The position numbers and the translations under genes are program-made. Of a stretch of 11,424 nt of DNA, positions 5,631 to 11,424 are shown one piece after another (the first letter of the stretch is position 1; each line of letters starts with the position of its first letter). The DNA is taken from the NCBI GenBank assembly GCA_023388315.1, contig JAEWGM010000029.1, forward strand, positions 1 through 11,424. Reading direction: 5' to 3'. The notes under the pieces are model-generated. The model saw only the letters and a program-made list of their open reading frames with translations. It searched no databases and had not been told where the DNA came from. Source of the DNA: Bacteroidota bacterium. GTDB taxonomy: Bacteria > Bacteroidota > Bacteroidia > Bacteroidales > Dysgonomonadaceae.

Positions 5631-8087
5631 ATGAAACAACTACTTTTAATTGTACTTAGTTGCTTGTTATCGGCAACTGTGTTAGCACAACCAATTACCG
5701 TAAAAGGTAAATTAGTGTCGGCCTCCGATCAAGAAGCCCTGCCTTATGCAACCATTTCCGTTGCAAGTGAAGCCGCCCCGGAAACAGCCATAAAAAAACT
5801 GGCTACAACCGACAACGGATCTTTCGAAACCACCCTTCCCGCCGGGAAATATATTTTCACGTTCCATTTTGTGGGAATGCAGCCGTTGAACAAAAATGTG
5901 GAAGTGGGTTCAACTCAAGTAGATTTAGGCAATGTGGAAATGACCGAAGGCGCCACCGAACTCGATGAAATAAGCGTAACGGCGCAACGGCCGCTGGTAA
6001 AAGTGGAAATTGACAAGCTCACATACAGCGCCAAAGACGACCCCGAAGCCTCCACCTCCAACGTGTTGGATTTGCTTCGCAAAGTGCCGCTGGTAACCGT
6101 GGATGGAGAAGACAATATACAATTAAAAGGTTCGTCCAGTTTTAAAATATACTTAAACGGAAAGCCGTCTAATATGATTTCCAACAACCCGTCGCAAGTG
6201 CTTAAAAGTATGCCTGCCAACAGCATTAAAGATGTGGAGGTGATTACCGATCCCGGTGCTAAATACGATGCCGAGGGTGTGGGCGGAATCATTAACATTA
6301 TTACCGATAAGAGAGTGGATGAGGGATATTCCGGTTCTGTGGGTGCCAATACTGATACGTTTGGCGGATACGGCGGGAATGGATATCTTTCGTTAAAATA
6401 TGGAAAATTCGGGTTTACCGGCAACGGTGGCTATTTCTATCACAAAATGCCCGCGGGCAACAGCTTTTTCACCAGAGAAGAAATGTCGCCTAATTCGCCA
6501 AATATGCTGACACAAGAAGGCACAGCAAAAAACTATGGCGGCGGCCTTCATTACAACGCTTCCATGAGTTATGAACCCGACACGCTCAATTTATTCAACC
6601 TGTCGGTGGGGCAATTTGGAGGGAAATTCCATTCAAATTCTGAGCAAAACGCGGTTTCTCGCGGAGCAAGAGACTACAGCTATATGATGACAAATAAAAG
6701 CATGAATCAATTTGGCTCGCTAAATATATCTGCTGACTACCAACGTAGTTTTAAGAAAAAAGGAGAAATGCTCACTCTTTCTTATCGCTTTGAACGCGAT
6801 CCCAACGACAGCGAATACGAAAGCGCCTATTCCAACGTAACGGGTACAGACTTTTACTACCCCGACGGATATCGGATGAAGGGTATCAACAACGCGGGCG
6901 GAGATGAGCATACGGTACAAATTGACTATGCCAATCCGCTTACACAGAAACACAGCATTGAGGCAGGGATGAAATATATTTTCCGCGATAATTCAAGTAT
7001 CGGTAGAAACGAGGTTTTCGAGGGACAATGGCGCGACGACCCGAAACGGAAAAACGACCTCGACCACACGCAAAAAATTGTATCGGGATATGCCGGATAC
7101 GGCCTAAAAACGGGTAAGTTTGGTTTGAAACTCGGAGTTAGAGGAGAAAACACCAATCAGGAGATACATTTTATGAGCGCGCAAAATGACACCATTGTGC
7201 CTTCTAATTTCTTTGATGTGGTTCCATCGGTAGCGTTGTCGTATCAATTAGGAATGACAAACACCTTGCGCTGGGGCTACAACATGCGCATTTCGCGTCC
7301 CGGCATTTGGTATTTAAACCCGTATGTGAACGATGCCGACCCCAACAATATCCGATACGGGAACCCTTCTTTGGACGCCGTAAAAATGCATAATTTCAAC
7401 GTGAATTACGGTTCGTTTTCGCAGAAATTTAACTTTAACGCCACACTCAGCTACTCGTTTACGCAAAATGCCATCACATCGTACATTTTTGTTGATGATA
7501 ATGGGGTAACCAACAATACATACCGAAACATCGGTAAAAATCATTCCGTTGGTTTAAACGGCTATATGAGTTGGACACCCAACAGCGTTATTCGCACCAA
7601 TTTGAATGGATCGCTTACTTATGTCGATATTCAGAGTACGGAAAACGCCTCGATAAGAAACAGTGGGCTGTCGGGCCGCGCGTTTGGTGGAATTACGTTT
7701 ACGCTACCTAAAGATGTGAGATTGACTGCCAACGGAGGAATCTTCACGAACAGTGTTCAACTGCAAACTACCCAGTCGGCGTTTTATTTCTACTACTTTA
7801 GCGCGATGAAAAGCTTCTTCGATAAAAAACTTGATGTTTCGCTTAACATGAGCTCACCATTTCACAAATTCCGCGAATTTAAATCAACCACCACGGGTGA
7901 AGGATTTGTGCAAAAAAGTGTTTACCAAAATCCGGCACGCAGTTTGCGTTTGAGCGTAACGTATCGTTTTGGCGATTTAAAAACATCTATGAAACGTGTA
8001 CAACGCGGCATTAGCAACGATGACGTGATGCAAGGCGAAGGCGGACAGCAAGGCGGTGCCGGTGGCACTACCGGAGGAGGAAGTTGA
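5631..8087 (+). CDS. TonB-receptor-like outer-membrane beta-barrel protein (PF14905 type)
   Basis: An 818-residue protein with a signal peptide (MKQLLLIVLSCLLSATVLAQ, cut near residue 19-20). Next comes a carboxypeptidase-regulatory-like beta-sandwich (about 21-112; KGKLVSASDQEALPYATISV is typical), then a plug domain (about 113-228) with the family pattern LDEISVTAQRPLVKVEIDKL, VPLVTVDGEDNIQLKG and DPGAKYDAEGVGGIINIITD. A long barrel of amphipathic strands follows, as in the OMP_b-brl_3 family. A strand ending SLRLSVTYRFGD (about 767-778) closes the barrel. A hydrophilic tail of about 40 residues ends in a Gly-rich run (GEGGQQGGAGGTTGGGS), common in this family. It is likely a TonB-linked transporter or related porin; no SusD partner or substrate gene is next to it, so the ligand is unknown. 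It is transcribed away from lysO. Confidence 0.88.
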   Translation: MKQLLLIVLSCLLSATVLAQPITVKGKLVSASDQEALPYATISVASEAAPETAIKKLATTDNGSFETTLPAGKYIFTFHFVGMQPLNKNVEVGSTQVDLGNVEMTEGATELDEISVTAQRPLVKVEIDKLTYSAKDDPEASTSNVLDLLRKVPLVTVDGEDNIQLKGSSSFKIYLNGKPSNMISNNPSQVLKSMPANSIKDVEVITDPGAKYDAEGVGGIINIITDKRVDEGYSGSVGANTDTFGGYGGNGYLSLKYGKFGFTGNGGYFYHKMPAGNSFFTREEMSPNSPNMLTQEGTAKNYGGGLHYNASMSYEPDTLNLFNLSVGQFGGKFHSNSEQNAVSRGARDYSYMMTNKSMNQFGSLNISADYQRSFKKKGEMLTLSYRFERDPNDSEYESAYSNVTGTDFYYPDGYRMKGINNAGGDEHTVQIDYANPLTQKHSIEAGMKYIFRDNSSIGRNEVFEGQWRDDPKRKNDLDHTQKIVSGYAGYGLKTGKFGLKLGVRGENTNQEIHFMSAQNDTIVPSNFFDVVPSVALSYQLGMTNTLRWGYNMRISRPGIWYLNPYVNDADPNNIRYGNPSLDAVKMHNFNVNYGSFSQKFNFNATLSYSFTQNAITSYIFVDDNGVTNNTYRNIGKNHSVGLNGYMSWTPNSVIRTNLNGSLTYVDIQSTENASIRNSGLSGRAFGGITFTLPKDVRLTANGGIFTNSVQLQTTQSAFYFYYFSAMKSFFDKKLDVSLNMSSPFHKFREFKSTTTGEGFVQKSVYQNPARSLRLSVTYRFGDLKTSMKRVQRGISNDDVMQGEGGQQGGAGGTTGGGS

Positions 8088-8150
8088 GACCGGGAGACTT
8101 GGTGAGGATGAGACTGGGAGAGAAAGTGAGAGGGTGAGAGGGTGAGAGAT
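8088..8150 (+). repeat. Purine-rich tract with three GTGAGAGG repeats
   Basis: Almost every base on the plus strand between the receptor stop and the trmD leader is A or G. Bases 8126-8149 are three 8-bp units, GTGAGAGG, GTGAGAGG and GTGAGAGA. A GTG start at 8142 would extend trmD into this tract, but the added residues do not resemble TrmD. No terminator is seen here. Confidence 0.7.
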
Positions 8151-8183
8151 TCCGCACCTTGCACTTCACAAAAAATTATTGCA

Positions 8184-8858
8184 ATGAGAATAGATATTAT
8201 TACCGTTTTGCCCGAAATGATTGAGGGTGCTGTTCACACATCCATCCTAAAGCGGGCGCAGGATAAAGGTTTGGCGGAGATTGTGCTGCACAATTTGCGC
8301 GACTACACGCTAAACAAGCACAAGCGGGTAGATGATTACCCTTTTGGCGGGGAGGCGGGAATGGTATTGCAAATTGAACCCATCCACCGCTGCATATCGC
8401 ACCTTAAATCGCAGCGCAATTACGACGAAGTAATTTTCACCACCCCCGATGGCGAGCAATTCACGCAAAAAACCGCTAACGAACTTTCTTTGTTGAACAA
8501 CATCATTATTCTTTGCGGACATTACAAAGGCGTGGATTATCGCGTGCGGGAGCACTTGATTACGCGCGAAATTTCCATCGGTGATTTTGTGCTCACCGGA
8601 GGTGAATTGGCCGCCGCCATCATTGCCGATGCCGTTGTTCGCGTCATCCCAGGCGTTATTGGCGATGAGCAATCGGCCCTGTCCGACTCTTTTCAAGACA
8701 ACCTTTTAGCCCCACCCGTTTACACCCGCCCCGCGGAATATAACGGTTGGCGCGTTCCCGATATCCTGCTTTCGGGACACGAACGCAAAATAGACGAGTG
8801 GCGTCTGGAGCAAGCCCACGAAAGAACCAAACGCCTTAGGCCGGATTTGTTGAAATAA
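8184..8858 (+). CDS. trmD: tRNA (guanine-N1-)-methyltransferase TrmD
   Basis: A cytosolic SPOUT-family enzyme of 224 residues. It methylates N1 of G37 next to the anticodon, using S-adenosylmethionine, to prevent +1 frameshifts, and is usually essential. The start MRIDIITVLPEM is typical. PFGGEAGMVL (53-62), FTTPDGEQF (85-93), LCGHYKGVDYRV (110-121) and ISIGDFVLTGGELAAA (130-145) build the trefoil-knot cofactor site. Arg153 and Asp168 (in ALSDSF) match the catalytic Arg154 and Asp169 of E. coli TrmD. TRPAEYNGWRVPDILLSGHE and the C-terminal helices bind tRNA. GHYKGVD, where E. coli has GRYEGID, is the form usual in Bacteroidota. The E. coli partners rpsP, rimM and rplS are absent here. The ATG at 8184 is chosen over an upstream GTG at 8142 because homology begins here. 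Confidence 0.97.
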   Translation: MRIDIITVLPEMIEGAVHTSILKRAQDKGLAEIVLHNLRDYTLNKHKRVDDYPFGGEAGMVLQIEPIHRCISHLKSQRNYDEVIFTTPDGEQFTQKTANELSLLNNIIILCGHYKGVDYRVREHLITREISIGDFVLTGGELAAAIIADAVVRVIPGVIGDEQSALSDSFQDNLLAPPVYTRPAEYNGWRVPDILLSGHERKIDEWRLEQAHERTKRLRPDLLK

Positions 8859-8873
8859 ATGGCAAAAGCCATT
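8858..8873 (+). terminator. Stem-loop at the trmD stop codon, candidate terminator
   Basis: A perfect 6-bp stem AATGGC/GCCATT with loop AAAA starts at the last base of the TAA stop. The following TTCTTGAGT is only weakly U-rich, so termination or 3'-end protection are both possible. Confidence 0.4.
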
Positions 8874-8912
8874 CTTGAGTAGATTTAAATTGGGGCCTCC
8901 TAAAAGAATATT

Positions 8913-9043
8913 GAACACGGATGACACAGATTTTAAAAGATCGCCACGAATGTTATGGGTTTGATTATAAGAGTAGGACTACCGTAAACACATACTCTCT
9001 TTTTATCTGCGAAGAAACATTCTCATCTGTGTCATCTGTGTTC
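8913..9043. repeat. Inverted pair of GAACACRGATGACACAGAT
   Basis: The 19-mer at 8913-8931 and the reverse complement of 9025-9043 agree at 18 of 19 bases and enclose about 93 bp of unremarkable sequence. Related words (GATGACACGGATT, AACACAGATGTTCACGAAT) occur in the terminal repeats, so this may be a small relic of the same dispersed family. No gene is seen in the enclosed stretch. Confidence 0.65.
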
Positions 9044-9046
9044 TTG

Positions 9047-9086
9047 ACTTCTCCACTTCTCCACTTCTTCACTTCTCCACTTCTTG
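9047..9086. repeat. Five tandem 8-bp units, ACTTCTCC type
   Basis: Five adjacent copies: ACTTCTCC, ACTTCTCC, ACTTCTTC, ACTTCTCC, ACTTCTTG. The plus strand is pyrimidine-rich, hence purine-rich on the minus strand. The array lies between the inverted pair and the tyrosine phenol-lyase promoter. Short slippage-prone arrays like this can vary in copy number. Confidence 0.85.
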
Positions 9087-9164
9087 AGTCCCCTCCTCCC
9101 GTCTGACATTTAGAAGCCCGGTCATTTCTATTTGTCATTTTTCTTGTAAAAAACAGCCGAAATC

Positions 9165-9197
9165 TTTTTGCTAATTCATCTTTTTGTCATATTTTTG
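9165..9197 (+). promoter_or_regulatory. Bacteroidota-type promoter for the tyrosine phenol-lyase gene
   Basis: TTTTTG (9165-9170) is followed after exactly 19 nt by TATTTTTG (9190-9197), a full consensus match. The start site would be near 9204, giving a leader of about 50 nt. The site also rules out the frame-extending ATG-like start at 9168. Confidence 0.8.
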
Positions 9198-9254
9198 AGA
9201 AATAATACAAATTTGATAAAACCAAAATTGCAAAACTTTTTAATACCAAAATTT

Positions 9255-10634
9255 ATGAACTTAAAAGACTACCCCGCGGAACCTTTCCGCATTAAAGCGG
9301 TTGAAACCGTGAAAATGATTTCTCGTGAAGAGCGCGAAAAAGTAATCAAAGAAGCCGGATACAACACGTTTTTAATCAATTCGGAAGATGTGTATATCGA
9401 TTTGTTAACCGATAGCGGCACCAACGCCATGAGTGATAAGCAATGGGGCGGAATGATGATGGGCGATGAAGCCTACGCAGGAAGCCGCAACTTTCATCAT
9501 TTGGAAGAAGCCGTTCAAGAGATTTTTGGATTTAAACACCTGGTACCCACTCATCAAGGGCGCGGAGCGGAAAACATTCTTTCGCAAATTGCCATAAAAC
9601 CCGGACAATATGTTCCCGGCAATATGTACTTTACCACCACCCGTTACCACCAGGAAAGAAACGGCGGCATTTTCGTGGACATCATTCGCGATGAAGCTCA
9701 CGACGCCGGCTTGGAAGTGCCTTTTAAAGGAAACATCGATGTGAATAAACTGCAACAACTTATCGATGAGAAAGGTGCGGAAAATATTGCTTACGTGTGT
9801 CTCGCTGTAACCGTAAACTTGGCCGGTGGACAGCCCGTTTCTATGGAAAATATGCGCGCCGTACGCGAGTTGACCAATAAATACGGAATCAAGGTATTTT
9901 ACGATGCCACCCGTTGTGTGGAGAACGCTTATTTTATTAAAGAACAGGAAGAAGGTTTTGCTGATGTGTCCATCGCCGACATCGTTCGCGAAATGTTCAG
10001 TTATGCCGATGGCTGCACCATGAGCGGCAAAAAAGACTGCTTGGTAAACATCGGCGGGTTCTTGTGTATGAACGACGAAGAACTTTTTGCCACCGCAAAA
10101 GAAATGGTGGTAGTGTACGAAGGCATGCCGTCGTATGGCGGAATGGCGGGCCGCGATATGGAAGCAATGGCCATTGGATTGCGCGAGTCCACTCAGTTTG
10201 AATACATTGAGCATCGCATTAAACAAGTTCGTTACTTGGGCGACAAGTTAAAAGCTGCCGGCATTCCCATTATTGAGCCTGTGGGTGGGCACGCAGTGTT
10301 TTTAGATGCGCGTCGTTTTTGTCCGCACCTCACACAAGAGCAGTTCCCTGCGCAAAGTTTGGCCGCCAATTTGTATGTAGAGTCAGGCGTTCGTAGTATG
10401 GAGCGCGGCATTGTATCCGCGGGCCGCGACAAAGACACCGGTAAAAACCATGCGCCTAAGCTGGAAACCGTTCGTTTAACTATTCCGCGCCGTGTGTACA
10501 CCTATCGTCATATGGATGTGGTTGCCGACGCCGTGATTAAACTCTATCAACATAAAGAGCAAATTAAAGGCCTGCGCTTTGTTTATGAACCCAAACAATT
10601 GCGTTTTTTTACCGCAAGGTTCGAAGAGATTTAG
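9255..10634 (+). CDS. tpl: Tyrosine phenol-lyase (beta-tyrosinase)
   Basis: A cytosolic pyridoxal-phosphate enzyme of 459 residues, fold type I, usually a tetramer. It cleaves L-tyrosine to phenol, pyruvate and ammonia; the reaction is reversible. I recall the Citrobacter freundii enzyme (456 residues) as near-collinear, offset by three residues. The matching sites are present: cofactor lysine Lys260 (TMSGKKD, Lys257), Tyr74 (Tyr71), Arg103 (Arg100), Asn188 (Asn185), Asp217 and Arg220 (Asp214, Arg217) and the carboxylate-binding Arg407 (Arg404). Residues that separate it from tryptophanase are the tyrosine-type ones: Thr127 (Thr124), Met382 and Arg384 (Met379, Arg381), and Phe451/Phe452 (Phe448/Phe449). 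The ATG at 9255 is chosen because homology starts there and an upstream in-frame start lies inside the promoter. No tyrosine permease or TyrR-like gene is adjacent, so the gene seems to be its own unit. Confidence 0.96.
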   Translation: MNLKDYPAEPFRIKAVETVKMISREEREKVIKEAGYNTFLINSEDVYIDLLTDSGTNAMSDKQWGGMMMGDEAYAGSRNFHHLEEAVQEIFGFKHLVPTHQGRGAENILSQIAIKPGQYVPGNMYFTTTRYHQERNGGIFVDIIRDEAHDAGLEVPFKGNIDVNKLQQLIDEKGAENIAYVCLAVTVNLAGGQPVSMENMRAVRELTNKYGIKVFYDATRCVENAYFIKEQEEGFADVSIADIVREMFSYADGCTMSGKKDCLVNIGGFLCMNDEELFATAKEMVVVYEGMPSYGGMAGRDMEAMAIGLRESTQFEYIEHRIKQVRYLGDKLKAAGIPIIEPVGGHAVFLDARRFCPHLTQEQFPAQSLAANLYVESGVRSMERGIVSAGRDKDTGKNHAPKLETVRLTIPRRVYTYRHMDVVADAVIKLYQHKEQIKGLRFVYEPKQLRFFTARFEEI

Positions 10635-10652
10635 GGGGCTGAGTGCTGGAAG

Positions 10653-10685
10653 TCCGATGTCGGATGTCCGTAGTCCGATATCGGA
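10653..10685. repeat. Two TCCGATRTCGGA palindromes after tpl
   Basis: TCCGATGTCGGA (10653-10664; 5-bp arms) and the perfect palindrome TCCGATATCGGA (10674-10685) lie in a short run of GTCCGATGTCGGATGTCCG-like repeats starting about 20 nt after the tpl stop. They could form a 3' hairpin, but no U-run follows. Confidence 0.6.
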
Positions 10686-10780
10686 TTCCCATATCCCGAG
10701 GATGGAGTGTTTGAGGCGCTATTTCTTTTCTTTTGGATGATTGTTCCCGGCAATTTGGAAAAACAGGCCTGTTGCGCGAC

Positions 10781-10907
10781 TCGGACTGCAAGCCCGGTTT
10801 ATTTCAGCCCAACGCAATGCGTTGGGTTACAGATGAATTATCGAAATGGCGGGCTGAAAGCCCAGCTTAACTACCTGTGTACCGTTTAATAATTTCACTC
10901 TTCGCCC
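10781..10907 (-). repeat. Dispersed stem-loop repeat, partial direct copy
   Basis: These 127 bases align without gaps to 11298-11424 in the same direction, with 11 mismatches by my count (about 91% identity). The stem CCCAACG/CGTTGGG is kept while its loop changes (CACCA in one copy, CAATG here). The distance between the copies is 517 bases. A frame at 10707-10889 translates this repeat and is not a gene. Confidence 0.85.
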
Positions 10908-10965
10908 GAATGGGCGATATTTCCATAACCTTAGGCGATTTATTCGCCTAAGGCTAACGCAACGC
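10908..10965. repeat. Inter-repeat segment with strong hairpins
   Basis: A perfect 10-bp stem CCTTAGGCGA/TCGCCTAAGG with loop TTTAT lies at 10929-10953. Just before it, TCGCCC-GAAT-GGGCGA forms a 6-bp stem at 10902-10917, crossing the edge of the previous repeat. These hairpins appear to be part of the larger repeat unit of about 517 bases. Confidence 0.7.
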
Positions 10966-11424
10966 TTACACCTCCGCCCGAAGTGGCGGAACTTATATAA
11001 CTCCAATGACAATCTACTGTGGAGCAGAGTCATCACCCGTTCGTCAAAGCGCTTCTGCCACGAATGTCACAAATAAACGCGAATGGAATCGACAACATCG
11101 ATTTATATTCGTGAACATTCGTGCAATTTGTGGCTTACCCGGGCGGAAAACCCAACTTAGTGTCCGTTATCGCAAATGATTATCTTACGCTCCTACAGAG
11201 CTTGGTGCGTGAGTTAGACCGCAACATAGGGCGTTGCCCTACGCTTTTCTCTGACGCCACGTTGTGGCTTTTTTTCCAATCCGTGTCATCTGTGGTCTCG
11301 GGCTGAAGGCCCGGTTTATTTCAGCCCAACGCACCACGTTGGGTTACAGATGAATTATCGAAATGGCGGGCTGAAAGCCCAACTTAATTACCTGTGTTCC
11401 GTTTAATAATTCCACTCTTCGCCT
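10966..11424 (-). repeat. Dispersed stem-loop repeat, right copy (inverted relative to left end)
   Basis: This is the counterpart of 1-465 on the opposite strand. The last 127 bases are its exact reverse complement; inward of base 11298 the match continues with many differences. It keeps the ACGTTGTGG word near 11261-11269, the GGGCGTTGCCC hairpin near 11229-11239, the hairpin CGCGAAT...ATTCGTG near 11079-11114, and the CCGCCCGAAGTGGCGG stem near 10974-10989. No coding sequence is supported; a frame at 11121-11306 translates the repeat. Confidence 0.85.

Noticed and set aside
9405..10226. 273-residue open frame on the minus strand inside tpl
   Set aside because: It is a shadow of the well-supported tpl gene, with no promoter and no recognisable domain.
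9255..10634. Tryptophanase (tnaA) as the identity of the PLP lyase
   Set aside because: Thr127, Met382 and Arg384 are the residues of tyrosine phenol-lyase at the substrate-selecting positions, and the sequence is near-collinear with that enzyme.
10707..10889. 60-residue open frame on the plus strand
   Set aside because: Its second half is the translated repeat core, which has diverged copies elsewhere in the window with no coding constraint visible.
1..11424. The whole window as a composite transposon or circularly permuted element bounded by 127-bp terminal inverted repeats
   Set aside because: There is no transposase, integrase or replication gene, the cargo includes the core gene trmD, and the perfect match stops at exactly 127 bases, which points to an assembly break in a dispersed repeat.

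Overview
The window looks like a chromosomal fragment of a Bacteroidota bacterium, probably Bacteroidales (the order is inference). The signs are three promoters of the Bacteroidota type (TTTG, about 17-19 nt, TAnnTTTG), a PF14905-type outer-membrane beta-barrel protein, a lysine exporter LysO split into two overlapping genes, a TrmD with the CGHYKGVD signature, and start codons without clear Shine-Dalgarno sequences.

Layout. Positions 1-550 hold no gene, only a mosaic of stem-loop repeats. Positions 551-4377, all on the minus strand, form a nitric-oxide defence block. In order of transcription it holds an Rrf2-family cysteine-bearing regulator, a quinol-dependent nitric oxide reductase (NorB/NorZ type), a RIC/ScdA/YtfE di-iron cluster-repair protein and a 70-residue Hva1-TUDOR (DUF2945) protein. 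Positions 4581-5461 (minus) hold the two halves of LysO. A divergent regulatory region (5462-5630) separates them from a large plus-strand outer-membrane receptor-like protein (5631-8087), followed by trmD (8184-8858) and, behind its own strong promoter, a tyrosine phenol-lyase gene (9255-10634). Positions 10635-11424 hold no gene and carry two direct copies of the same repeat seen at the left end, in inverted orientation.

How it works together. The regulator probably senses NO or redox through an Fe-S cluster on Cys93, Cys100 and Cys106. The reductase removes NO at the inner membrane, and RIC repairs iron centres damaged by NO. This is a recognisable pathway; the attached Hva1 gene is the less expected member. 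Lysine export, the outer-membrane protein, tRNA methylation and tyrosine cleavage share no evident pathway with it or with each other.

The most striking structural fact is that the first and last 127 bases are exact reverse complements and the match stops at base 128. Homology continues beyond that, but diverged, for about 460 bases. An exact 127-base end overlap is what a k=127 de Bruijn assembler leaves when a contig breaks in a dispersed repeat, so I read the window as a whole contig ending in repeats, not as a transposon. I see no transposase, phage, CRISPR, rRNA or tRNA gene. I do not see a convincing wholly new system; the best leads are the repeat family, the NO block with its intergenic hairpin, and the tyrosine phenol-lyase.
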